Of a stretch of 44,034 nucleotides of DNA, positions 26,160-34,424 are shown piece after piece (position 1 is the first letter of the stretch; the number at the start of each line of letters is the position of its first letter). The stretch lies in NCBI GenBank assembly GCA_903882875.1, contig CAIRYQ010000101.1:1-44034 (forward strand), in the 5' to 3' direction. Under the pieces are notes generated by a model, which was given only the letters and a program-made list of their open reading frames with translations, did not search any database and was not told the origin of the DNA. The position numbers and the translations under genes were made by a program. This DNA comes from an uncultured Spartobacteria bacterium (GTDB taxonomy: Bacteria; Verrucomicrobiota; Verrucomicrobiia; Chthoniobacterales; Chthoniobacteraceae).

Positions 26160-27404
26160 TTACTTCGGCACCGGCTTGGCGTTCAAAGCATCGCTGCATT
26201 CCTTAGCGAGTCGCACGGGCCAATCCGGTTCCGCAAAGAACTCCTTTTTCTCAATCCGGTAAATTTTCACTCGCTCCACAAATTCTTTGTTCAGAGGGGA
26301 GTCGGCCACACCAAGATCGGGATAAAGCTCGATTGCTTTCCGTTGCGCTGCACCTGCGGCATTGGCGTTAGCTATGGCGTTGCCTTGCTCTCGCTTCGCC
26401 TTTTCTATCAAGTCGGCAAGGCTTTGAATATCTTTTTTCGTGCTATAACTTTCGTCAGAAACAAACACCAAAGAATCACCTGAACCTGCGGAAGCAAGAT
26501 TGTCATTGGCGAGCATTACCTTTTTGTCTGCATCAACGGTGACTTTTACCATCCAATGATAGGACTCAGTTTTCGGGAATGATTGGTTTCCTATAATTGT
26601 TGCGCCAGCACTCCGGTTTGACGCTGCTGCCAGCACGTATGCACCACTTGGAACCTTGAAGCCGAATTTGCCATCGGCATCTGTTTTGGTGTTTTGCACT
26701 GCCACTGGCAGGTCGGCGAAACAAAAACTTACGGAAAGGGAGCAAGTGGCCCTGCTCCTGATTTCCCGATGCAATTCAGAGGTTTTTTCGGCCATCGTTC
26801 TCGCCACTTCAGAAACCTTTCTATCGAGAGAATGAATCGCAGTTTCGAGTGCTCTTTGTTCCTTCTCCCTGTTCGCTTCGTTCTGGCGCTTATATGCTTC
26901 GTTCGCAGTGTTCTGACGCTCAATTGCTTCATCAATTTCTTTTCTTAGAGCTTGGAACTCCCGCTCAAGCGGAATCCCTGCTTTGCTCGCAATTGCCAAG
27001 ACTTCTTTTCTGACGTTTGCAACCGCGTCAATGGACTCTTGTAGTCCTTTTCCGTTATCGCCTCCTTTAAGCGAATAGTCGCCTTTGTATTTTTTTGCAA
27101 TCTCCTCAGCATCGTGGGCATGACTGCTGGCTCGCGCTGCCAGTTTTTCAAGAGGTAGAAAATAGTCCTCAATCGGTTTGGCCAGTTTGCGCTTCGCCTC
27201 CAAATCCTGCGCGATCATTTTTTCATCGAAAAGCAGAACATCCACAAGCGAGAGTTTGATATTTTCGCCTCCCTTTGTGCGGATGAAAATTTGCCCTTCG
27301 ATTGTCCGCAAGTCCTCCGCTCGCGCACTGGCGACGGTCAGAACACAGGCGACGATTCCAGCCAAAGCAACTTTCCAAGACAGCCGGGGAGTTTCGTTCT
27401 GCAT
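26160..27404 (-). CDS. Secreted coiled-coil protein with carboxypeptidase-regulatory-like domain
   Basis: 414 aa. N-terminal signal segment ('WKVALAGIVACVLTVASARA'). Residues about 130-225 form a long, charged helical or coiled-coil region ('EFQALRKEIDEAIERQNTAN', 'NREKEQRALETAIHSLDRKV'). At about 235-300 lies a beta-sandwich-like segment 'VQNTKTDADGKFGFKVPSGA', the TDxxGxFxF pattern of carboxypeptidase-regulatory (CarboxypepD_reg) domains. It is the only leftward gene of the element and has lower GC than all neighbours, so it may have been acquired separately. It looks like cargo for the envelope, perhaps surface defence or adhesion, but I cannot name a function. Confidence 0.75.
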   Translation of the reverse strand: MQNETPRLSWKVALAGIVACVLTVASARAEDLRTIEGQIFIRTKGGENIKLSLVDVLLFDEKMIAQDLEAKRKLAKPIEDYFLPLEKLAARASSHAHDAEEIAKKYKGDYSLKGGDNGKGLQESIDAVANVRKEVLAIASKAGIPLEREFQALRKEIDEAIERQNTANEAYKRQNEANREKEQRALETAIHSLDRKVSEVARTMAEKTSELHREIRSRATCSLSVSFCFADLPVAVQNTKTDADGKFGFKVPSGAYVLAAASNRSAGATIIGNQSFPKTESYHWMVKVTVDADKKVMLANDNLASAGSGDSLVFVSDESYSTKKDIQSLADLIEKAKREQGNAIANANAAGAAQRKAIELYPDLGVADSPLNKEFVERVKIYRIEKKEFFAEPDWPVRLAKECSDALNAKPVPK

Positions 27405-27497
27405 ACCGGGCGAGCGTAGCCCGCGCCTCGAAAATTCCGCAAGATTTCCCTTGCGCTCTTTCGATTAAGAGAATAAACATTCTAGTAACCAATCGCC

Positions 27498-28454
27498 ATG
27501 CACACGCTCTCGAAAATCAAATCCCCCTCGCCCGTTAAGTCAGTTGACGCGAACCGCGCCCTTCCCGCCGCCGCTTACCTCGCCAGCCTGCGCACGGCTC
27601 CGAGCCGTGCGGGCATGGTGTCCGCGCTCAACGCCGCTGCATTCTCCATTTGCGGCAAGCGGGACTGGCAGGCCGTTGCGTGGTCAAAGCTCAACGCCGC
27701 AATCGTCAAAGCTGCTTTGGCAAAATGCGAGGGCGCACCGGCTACGCGCAACAAGCTGCTTTCCGCGCTCAAAGGCACCGCACGGGCCGCGTGGCAGCTT
27801 GGCGTGGTGAGCTTGGAAGACTTTGAAAAGATTCGCAGCGTGAAAGGCGATACAGGCGCGCGGCTCCCCAAGGGGCGCGACATTCGCCCGCTCGAAACGC
27901 AAAAGCTCTTGGGAGCCTGCGCGGGGGACAAGACGGCGGCGGGCCGTCGCGATGCTGCAATCCTCGCCATCGCAGCGGCAACGGGCGCACGGCGCGCGGA
28001 GCTTGCCAGCCTGCGCATTGAGAACATGCGGCGGGAAAATGGCCTCACAATTTTCCGCGTCATCGGCAAGCGGGACAAAGAGCGGGAGATTTACTTGCAC
28101 AACGGCGCACAGGCCGCGCTCAACGATTGGCTCACGGTGCGCGGCGCACAGGCGGGCGCGGTCTTTAATCCCATCAACAAGGGCGGGCACATTTCAACCG
28201 AAGGCATCACGACAACGGCAATGCACAAGATTCTCGCAAAGCGAGCGGAGCAAGCGGGAGTCGAAAACGTGACGCTTCACGACTTCCGCCGCACGGTCAC
28301 AGGCGACTTGCTCGACAAGGGCGCGGACATTGCCAGCGTCGCAGGCTTGCTTGGTCATGCGAGCGTGAACACGACCGCCCGTTACGACCGGCGCGGACAG
28401 CGGGCGCGCATCGCCGCTTCGCAGCTTGTGTGCGTGCCCTACGTGGCAGCGTGA
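27498..28454 (+). CDS. Second tyrosine recombinase, XerC/D-like
   Basis: 318 aa with a full set of catalytic residues: R165 ('TGARRAELASLR'), a Lys in 'GKRDKEREIYL' (K191 or K194), H261 and R264 ('HDFRRT'), H287 ('LLGHAS') and nucleophile Y296 ('TTARYDRRG'). It is shorter than the first recombinase, with only a core-binding and a catalytic domain, like Xer or cassette-type enzymes. The intergenic gap to the divergent secreted-protein gene is 93 bp. It could resolve dimers of a circular form, move the downstream restriction module, or mark an older nested insertion; no second pair of att repeats was found around it. Confidence 0.9.
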   Translation: MHTLSKIKSPSPVKSVDANRALPAAAYLASLRTAPSRAGMVSALNAAAFSICGKRDWQAVAWSKLNAAIVKAALAKCEGAPATRNKLLSALKGTARAAWQLGVVSLEDFEKIRSVKGDTGARLPKGRDIRPLETQKLLGACAGDKTAAGRRDAAILAIAAATGARRAELASLRIENMRRENGLTIFRVIGKRDKEREIYLHNGAQAALNDWLTVRGAQAGAVFNPINKGGHISTEGITTTAMHKILAKRAEQAGVENVTLHDFRRTVTGDLLDKGADIASVAGLLGHASVNTTARYDRRGQRARIAASQLVCVPYVAA

Positions 28455-28619
28455 AAGCAGGGGCACCCCCCACCCCATGTAGGAACACCTCTTTTTTCAA
28501 AGCAAAGCAGGCACGTTCCGAAGGCCAGCCACGCTTCCCTACTTGAGATCAAAAACCGTTCCGCCATTTTCGCATCGCGCCTTGTGTTTCGTTTCTCTGC
28601 CAATGCAGAGTGCGCGGAG

Positions 28620-31600
28620 ATGACCCCGGCAGAATTCAAAACGAAATGGGCGAAGTTTTCCGGCAAGGAAAGCGCGGCGTATCAGGATCATTTCAGCGAC
28701 CTTTGCCGGATGCTCGGCGTGCAAACGCCGATTCAAGCAGACCCCACGGGCAACGATTCGTTTTGTTTCCAGAAGCGCGTTGCAAAGGACGCGGAGCTTT
28801 TCGATTTCGACGCCACGGGCGAGGCGTTGCCCGCGAGCAAGGAGCGTGGCTTTGCCGACGTGTGGAAACGCGATTGCTTCGGATGGGAATACAAGGGGCC
28901 GGGTGAAGACCTCGAAAAAGCCTACAAGCAACTTCTCCGCTACCGCGAAAGCCTGCTCAATCCCCCGCTGCTCATCGTCTGCGATTTTCACCGCTACATC
29001 GTCCGCACGAACTTCAACGGCGCGGTGCAAGAGACGCACAGCTTCACGAACGCGGACATTGATTCACCCGCCGCGCTCCGTGTGCTGCGCGCCGCGCTCG
29101 CCGCTCCCGATGAACTGCGACCGTGCGAGACGACGGCAGACGTAACGGCCAAGCTCGCGCAGAAAATCGCCGCCATCGCCCTTTCACTGCAACAGCGCGA
29201 AGCCGTCGAACTCGCGAGCGCCAAGACCCGCCGCGAGCATTCCGTGGCCCAAAAGAAAAACCTCCGCATCGCCCGGTTTCTCAATCGGCTCGTGTTCTGC
29301 TTTTTCGCGGAGGACACCGGCCTGCTTCCGAAAAACATTTTCAGCGAAGTGTGCGCCGTCGGCCTCAATGACCCGATCCATTTCGCCGAGAGCTTGGAAG
29401 ACCTTTTCAAGTGCATGGCGAAGGGCGGACGTTTCGGCACGCACAAGATTCGCCATTTCAACGGGCATCTTTTCGAGGATTCCACCGTCTTTGAATTGCT
29501 CCCCGATGAAATCGAAAAGCTCGCCGACGCCGCCGCGTCTGACTGGCAATCCATCCGCCCCGCCATCATGGGCACGCTTTTCGAGCGCGCACTCGACGAT
29601 TCGCAACGCTCGCAACTCGGCGCGCACTACACGAGCGAGGAAGACATCACGACCCTCGTGGAACCCGTGCTCATGGCCCCGCTCCGGCGCGAGTGGCAAT
29701 CCATCCGGCACGACCTGGCCCCGTTGCTCGCGAAGGGAAAGGCCACGACCCCCGCGCGCGACACGCTCGCCGCGTTTCAAAAGAAACTCGCGAGTGTCAC
29801 CGTGCTAGACCCCGCGTGCGGGAGCGGAAATTTTCTCTACGTCGCGTTGCAACTTTTGCTCACGCTCGAAAAGCAAATCATCACCGCCGCCGCGCAAATC
29901 GGCTTCACCTTCACGCCGCAAGTGAACGTGCAACAGCTCCGCGCGATTGAGGTGAACCCCTACGCTTACGAGCTGGCGCAAGTCTCCGTGCAAATCGGCG
30001 CGCTCCAATGGCGGCGCGACAACGGTTTCGACAATGACCGCACGCCCGTCCTGCAAAATCTCGACGGATTCCAAAACGAGGATGCGTTGCTCGTGCCGCA
30101 CTTTCACAGCAAGGCCAAGAGCTTGAAGGAAGCGCAGGCGGAGGAACATGAGACGCAAGGCGCACTGAAATTCTACACCGAGCGAGATTGGCCGGAGTGT
30201 GATGCTCTCGTCGGCAACCCGCCGTTTCTCGGCGGCAAGTTGCTTCGGCGTGAGTTAAGCGACGCATACGTTGACGCCCTCTTTCAAAACTACGGCAAGC
30301 GCGTGCGCCCCGAAGCCGACCTTTGCTGCTACTGGTTTGAGAAGGCGCGGCATCAGATTGAGGAAGGAAAATGCAAACGCGCGGGATTGCTGGCCACGCA
30401 AGGCATTCGTGGCGGTGCGAATCGCGACGTGCTGAAAGGCATCAAACAAACCGGAGACATCTTCTTTGCCGAGAGTGACCGCCCGTGGATTCTGTCCGGG
30501 GCAAATGTTCATGTCAGCATGGTAGGTTTCGACGATGGAACGGAAACGCACCGCTTACTAAACGGTCACGCCGCGCCAGCAATTCACTCAAATCTTTCTG
30601 CTACGCAGGCCGACACAACAACCGCGACGCCATTGCGGGCAAACTTTGACATTGCTTACATGGGCGACACGAAGGGCGGCTCGTTCGACATTTCCGAAGA
30701 CGTAGCAATATCAATGTTGAGTGAACCGAACCCGCACGGAAAACCAAACTCCGACGTTATTGTTCCGTGGGTCAACGGCCTCGACGTTACCCGCCGCCCG
30801 CGCAGTGTGTTCATTCTCGATTTTGGATTGTCGCGCACCGAAGACGACTGCGCGAAATACCAAAAGCCCTTTTCCCATGTTTGCGATCACGTCCGCCCGG
30901 AGCGGGTGAAAAACAACCGGGCACTCTACGCGAGGAATTGGTGGCGGCACGTCGAACCGCGTCCCGGCATGTTGACCGCTCTTGCTCCGTTGCCCCGGTT
31001 TCTCACGACTGTCCGCGTCTCAAAGTTCCGGCTTTTTGTTTGGCACTCCGCTCCGACGCTTCCTGACAGTTCCTGTTTTTCGTTCGCGCGTTCCGACGAC
31101 TATTTTCTCGGCGTCTTGCACTCACGTTTCCATGAGGTGTGGGCGTTGAAGCAAGGCACACGACTTGAAACGCGCCCGCGTTACACGCCGAATACTTGTT
31201 TTGAAACATTCCCATTTCCCCGCGCCACGCCCGCGCAGGAAACCCCGATTGCCGCCGCCGCGAAGGAATTGAACGCACTGCGCGAACGCTGGCTCAATCC
31301 GCCCGAATGGACGCAAACGCACACGCTCACCTTTCCCGGCTCCGCCGCTGGCCCGTGGGCGCGCTACATTGACCCGCAGACCGTTGACCCGCAAACCGGA
31401 CTCGGCACCGTGCGCTATCCGCGCCTTGAACCGCGCGACGCCGATTGCGCCGCGAATCTCAAAAAACGCACCCTCACGAACCTCTACAACGAACGCCCCG
31501 CATGGCTCGCCCTCGCGCATCAAACGCTCGATGCCGCCGTCGCCGCCGCATACGGCTGGCCCGCCGCCATGAGCGAAGATGAAATTCTCGCCCGCTTGCT

Positions 31601-31697
31601 CGAATTGAACCTCGCCCGCGCCGCAGAGGAAGCCAAAGCCGCGAAGGTGAAGACGCGGAAAGCACAGCGCGAAAAAGCCGCAAGTGACTTGATCTAA
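28620..31697 (+). CDS. MmeI-like type IIL fused restriction endonuclease-DNA methyltransferase
   Basis: 1025 aa. The N-terminal nuclease has a PD-(D/E)xK pattern: D80 in 'GFADVWKRDCFGWEYK', then E90 and K92. A helical linker follows to about 390. The methyltransferase has motif I DPACGSGNF (from D397) and motif IV NPPF (from N533), which indicates adenine-N6 methylation. 'GGKLLR' follows motif IV, and 'RAGLLATQGIRGGANRDVL', a strong MmeI-family block, comes next. The C-terminal 300 residues should be the target-recognition domain. Such enzymes cut unmodified DNA at a fixed distance from the site and methylate their own. ATG 28620 is chosen over upstream in-frame codons because family members begin near 'TPAEF'. 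Probable anti-phage cargo. Confidence 0.88.
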   Translation: MTPAEFKTKWAKFSGKESAAYQDHFSDLCRMLGVQTPIQADPTGNDSFCFQKRVAKDAELFDFDATGEALPASKERGFADVWKRDCFGWEYKGPGEDLEKAYKQLLRYRESLLNPPLLIVCDFHRYIVRTNFNGAVQETHSFTNADIDSPAALRVLRAALAAPDELRPCETTADVTAKLAQKIAAIALSLQQREAVELASAKTRREHSVAQKKNLRIARFLNRLVFCFFAEDTGLLPKNIFSEVCAVGLNDPIHFAESLEDLFKCMAKGGRFGTHKIRHFNGHLFEDSTVFELLPDEIEKLADAAASDWQSIRPAIMGTLFERALDDSQRSQLGAHYTSEEDITTLVEPVLMAPLRREWQSIRHDLAPLLAKGKATTPARDTLAAFQKKLASVTVLDPACGSGNFLYVALQLLLTLEKQIITAAAQIGFTFTPQVNVQQLRAIEVNPYAYELAQVSVQIGALQWRRDNGFDNDRTPVLQNLDGFQNEDALLVPHFHSKAKSLKEAQAEEHETQGALKFYTERDWPECDALVGNPPFLGGKLLRRELSDAYVDALFQNYGKRVRPEADLCCYWFEKARHQIEEGKCKRAGLLATQGIRGGANRDVLKGIKQTGDIFFAESDRPWILSGANVHVSMVGFDDGTETHRLLNGHAAPAIHSNLSATQADTTTATPLRANFDIAYMGDTKGGSFDISEDVAISMLSEPNPHGKPNSDVIVPWVNGLDVTRRPRSVFILDFGLSRTEDDCAKYQKPFSHVCDHVRPERVKNNRALYARNWWRHVEPRPGMLTALAPLPRFLTTVRVSKFRLFVWHSAPTLPDSSCFSFARSDDYFLGVLHSRFHEVWALKQGTRLETRPRYTPNTCFETFPFPRATPAQETPIAAAAKELNALRERWLNPPEWTQTHTLTFPGSAAGPWARYIDPQTVDPQTGLGTVRYPRLEPRDADCAANLKKRTLTNLYNERPAWLALAHQTLDAAVAAAYGWPAAMSEDEILARLLELNLARAAEEAKAAKVKTRKAQREKAASDLI

Positions 31698-31725
31698 AGC
31701 CAAGCGCGCAACCCGTAGAAAACCC

Positions 31726-32046
31726 ATGCCAAAGAAAAAGCCTGCGAAACTCGATTCCCGCACGAGTGAAGCGCCCGCCGAAGTAGAATCAGAATGGACT
31801 CAAAAAGACCAAGACGAACTCGACGATATTGGCTTGATGGATGACCTTTCGCCGGAAGCATTGGCGGAATATCACGCAAGTCTCCCGCCCGCTGTCCGCG
31901 CTGAAATCGAAAAGGAAGCCGACGCGCAGGCAAAGGAGATGATCCAAAAGTTCGAGGAACACGCGAAGGCATACGAAAAAGAACATCCCGAAACCGCGCC
32001 CGTAGCAAAGACCCCGAAGGCCAAGCGCGGGAAGAAAGCAAAGTGA
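31726..32046 (+). CDS. Small charged protein downstream of the R-M gene
   Basis: 106 aa starting MPKKKPAKLDSRTSEAPAEV and ending KAKRGKKAK. Basic ends enclose an acidic, helical middle ('SEWTQKDQDELDDIGLMDDL', 'EKEADAQAKEMIQKFEEHAK'). No family recognised. It begins 28 bp after the methyltransferase stop and is surely co-transcribed, so it may modulate the enzyme, but that is inference. The DNA around its stop resembles the DNA around the methyltransferase stop. Confidence 0.65.
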   Translation: MPKKKPAKLDSRTSEAPAEVESEWTQKDQDELDDIGLMDDLSPEALAEYHASLPPAVRAEIEKEADAQAKEMIQKFEEHAKAYEKEHPETAPVAKTPKAKRGKKAK

Positions 32047-32633
32047 CTTTGATTTAAGCGAGCCGGCAGATTGCGGAAACACCCCGTCACCCCGTCATTG
32101 CCGCGCGTGGCTGCCCTTCGGGCCAGCGCGCGAAACGTCCGCCATCCCGCCGCGTGCGCGTTCTCCGTGCGGTGCGTGTTTGCGCTCGCCCGCTCGCGAG
32201 TATGGCGCTCCGCGCGTAGTCGCCGCGTCCCGCCTCGCTACGCTCGCCCGCGCCGCGTCCGGCTCCGGCTACGCCTTCGCCTCGCTCTCGCCGCCGCGCG
32301 AAGCCCTCCCGCTCCAATTTGCCCGCCCTGCGCGCGTGGCGGCGTCGCGAGTCTGCCGCCATCGTGCCACTCCCGCCGTATCGCCAGCCGCGCGCCTCCG
32401 GCGTGGAAAGGCTCGCGTTGCTCGCAAAGCGTATCGTGCGAGGGCGCTCTCCGGCGCGCCCTCGCGCACCCCAGCCTCGGGAGGGAACATGCTGCGCGCT
32501 TCGCTTGCCCGCTGGCGCGGATTCACGGTCGCAACTGAGTTTCACGCGCGAGTGAAAACCGCAAATCGCGCTTGCTATGCGGGCGCTATGCACGGCGGAA
32601 AAGCGTTGCAGATTGGCAGCATGAAATCCTCTG
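32047..32633. other. GC-rich non-coding stretch at the right end of the element
   Basis: About 590 bp, extremely GC-rich and full of CG/GC runs, with no credible gene: long frames are open on both strands only because stops are rare in such composition, and one of them would run through tRNA-Leu. It could be a replication or packaging region or simply decayed sequence. Nothing else seen. Confidence 0.5.
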
Positions 32634-32652
32634 GAACCTTGTATTCATGCGG
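32634..32652 (-). repeat. Right arm site: 19-bp inverted repeat near attR
   Basis: On the minus strand CCGCATGAATACAAGGTTC, 17/19 identical to 22907-22925 on the plus strand. It is 22 bp from the att core at 32675, the same spacing as at the left end. Confidence 0.7.
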
Positions 32653-32674
32653 CTTCCCCGCCGATTGCGAAGAA

Positions 32675-32695
32675 GTACTCGGGGCGGGACTTGAA
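32675..32695. repeat. attR: 21-bp att core inside tRNA-Leu
   Basis: Second copy of the 21-bp direct repeat. All but its first base lies within the 3' end of tRNA-Leu, so integration here kept the tRNA intact. Confidence 0.85.
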
Positions 32696-32757
32696 CCCGC
32701 ACGGCTTGCGCCATACGCCCCTCAAACGTACGTGTCTGCCAATTCCACCACCCGAGC
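32676..32757 (-). tRNA. tRNA-Leu (GAG), integration target
   Basis: 82 nt on the minus strand. Acceptor GCTCGGG pairs with CCCGAGT (one G-U at the end). The D arm is TGGTGGAATTGGCAGACAC; the anticodon stem TACGT/GCGTA encloses a loop TTGAGGG with anticodon GAG; a long variable arm (class II tRNA) and a T arm GCGGGTTCAAGTCCCGC follow. No CCA is encoded: after the discriminator A the element supplies CTT, whereas the original downstream sequence at attL would have supplied CCC. The tRNA is therefore still functional with CCA added post-transcriptionally. Confidence 0.95.
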
Positions 32758-33053
32758 ATTTCTGCGGAAAGGGACGGGCTAAATAGCAGGACGTCTGATG
32801 CGTGCAAGCGTTCTTTGCATCTGGGCGAAAAAAATCGCGCGGTCGCCGCATCTGCGGGCAGCGACCCAGCCTGAAGGGAACCACGGCCGGTCACGAAGAC
32901 AGACGACTGGGATTACGGAAGGACGAACTGCATCTTGCGGGAAGCATCGCAGATTCATTCCCGGCCTTTCGTGTTCATTCGCGGTTCAAATGGAGCCGCG
33001 GCGAATCTGCGAGCAGGCTTGGCGTGCGGCGACGGAGCGGCTATCTCCGCGGC

Positions 33054-33830
33054 GTGAACCCGACATTTTCCCAGCGCCTCCACGACAAGCACGCACTCAT
33101 CACCGGCGGAGGCTCGGGCATCGGGCGCGCGATCGCGGAACGCTTCGCCGCGGAAGGCGCGCATGTCTTCATCGTGGAACTCACCGACGCCGCGGCAGCG
33201 GATGTGGCAGCGGCGATCCACGCGGCGGGCGGAAAATGCGACGTGCTCGCCGCGGATGTGAGCGACACGGAGGCGATGCGCACCGCCTTCTCGAAACTGC
33301 CGAGGCTGGACGTGCTCGTGAACAACGCGGGCATCGCGCACATCGGCAACGTGCTCACGACGACGGCGGCGGACATGGATCGCCTGCACTCGGTGAATGT
33401 CCGCGGCGTGTATCACGGCATGCACTTCGGCGTGCCGCTGCTGCAAAAGGCGGGCGGCGGCGCGATCCTGAACATCTGCTCCGTCGCCGCAAAGCTCGGC
33501 ATCTCGGACCGCTTCGCCTACTCGATGACAAAGGGCGCGGTGCTGAGCATGACGTTGAGCGTGGCTCGCGATTTCGTGGACAAAAGGATTCGCTGCAACT
33601 GCGTGTGCCCTGCGCGCGTCCACACGCCGTTCGTTGACGGCTACCTCGCGAAGACGTATCCCGGCCGCGAGGCGGAGATGTTTGCAAAATTGAGCGCATG
33701 GCAGCCGATAGGACGCATGGGCGAACCTGCGGAGATCGCCGCGCTCGCTGCATTCCTGTGCTCGGATGAGGCGGGCTTCATCACGGGGACGTCATACGAC
33801 ATTGACGGCGGCGTGACGCTCCTGCGGTGA
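33054..33830 (+). CDS. Short-chain dehydrogenase/reductase (SDR)
   Basis: 258 aa from GTG 33054, the only sensible start before the cofactor motif. Classical SDR: 'ALITGGGSGIGRAIAERFAA' (TGxxxGxG), 'VLVNNAGIAHIGNV' (NNAG), a Ser in 'ILNICSVAAKLG', and YxxxK in 'FAYSMTKGA'. The C-terminus 'WQPIGRMGEPAEIAALAAFL' with 'CPARVHTPFVDGYLAKTYPG' resembles sugar-acid dehydrogenases such as 2-keto-3-deoxy-L-fuconate dehydrogenase, but substrate cannot be assigned safely. First host gene right of the element; no operon partner. Confidence 0.88.
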   Translation: MNPTFSQRLHDKHALITGGGSGIGRAIAERFAAEGAHVFIVELTDAAAADVAAAIHAAGGKCDVLAADVSDTEAMRTAFSKLPRLDVLVNNAGIAHIGNVLTTTAADMDRLHSVNVRGVYHGMHFGVPLLQKAGGGAILNICSVAAKLGISDRFAYSMTKGAVLSMTLSVARDFVDKRIRCNCVCPARVHTPFVDGYLAKTYPGREAEMFAKLSAWQPIGRMGEPAEIAALAAFLCSDEAGFITGTSYDIDGGVTLLR

Positions 33831-34424
33831 CGCCTCCGCGAGAGTGAGATCACGAAGCAGCTAAGCGACGAAGATGGTTCCTGCTGTGCTTTGGGAAGAT
33901 TCATGCCGACAAGGAGGAGCACAAGCGGAACCGTTCGCGCCTCGCGGGCGTGGTGAGCGGCATTGAGCACAAAAGGAATTGCACCGGCGCGCCGATCATC
34001 GGCGGCGGGAGTTGGTTTTCCTTTTAGGAAAATGTACGACAGTGGTGTGGGGTGACAGTTGTCACAGGGTTGGCGAGGATAGTGCGTTAGTTCCATCCCC
34101 TCGAAAATCGCTGCCTCGACGAACGGCTCTCTGCCCAATCCCACCCAGACTGAGATGTGTGAACACTGTCGGCGATTTCACGGGCGACTGAGACCGCGCA
34201 GGTTAATACACTGCCGCTAGGCACATCTTTCACACTCCATCTGGAGCACGCCGCAAGAATGCCAGCAACCCTCGCATAAGCGGCATCCAAAACCCGTCAC
34301 GGGTGTCGCGCCCGAATGTCCTGTTTCCTGACACAACTGTCGCTAACCATGACGCACGCGACATTCCGCGGCCAAGCCCAAGGGGCAAATTGCCTGTGGC
34401 ACGGCAAAAGGTATCACTCAGTGC
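33831..34424. other. Intergenic region, no confident gene
   Basis: About 590 bp without a supported gene. It contains an interrupted palindrome GTGACA-GT-TGTCAC near 34050-34065, the shape of a dimeric regulator site, and an A/T hairpin TTTTCC/GGAAAA near 34015-34030. Codon use is not host-like in any frame, so it is probably decayed or regulatory DNA. Confidence 0.45.

Larger units (their letters stand above)
22864..32695. mobile_element. Integrative element in tRNA-Leu(GAG) with two tyrosine recombinases, HUH Rep and MmeI-like R-M
   Basis: Bounded by two identical 21-bp copies of the tRNA-Leu 3' end (22864-22884 and 32675-32695). A 19-bp imperfect inverted repeat is set exactly 22 bp inside each. 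All genes between are of accessory type: recombinase, AT-hook-like protein, HTH protein, HUH Rep, secreted coiled-coil protein, second recombinase, fused restriction-methyltransferase and a small charged protein. Base composition is patchier than in the host flanks, lowest in 24282-24935 and 26160-27404. There are no conjugation genes (no relaxase with coupling protein, no T4SS) and no phage structural genes, so it is neither an ICE nor an intact prophage. Best described as a small integrative element with its own replication module. Confidence 0.82.

Noticed and set aside
23916-28454. CRISPR array or retron in the element
   Set aside because: No repeat-spacer pattern and no reverse transcriptase; the folded region at 25754-26028 is next to an HUH Rep instead.
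22864-32695. The element as an intact prophage or an ICE
   Set aside because: There are no capsid, terminase, portal, tail, T4SS, coupling-protein or mobilisation relaxase genes.
32071-32782. Long open frames in the GC-rich right end of the element
   Set aside because: They overlap on both strands, lack start signals and protein-like composition, and one crosses tRNA-Leu; open only because of GC richness.
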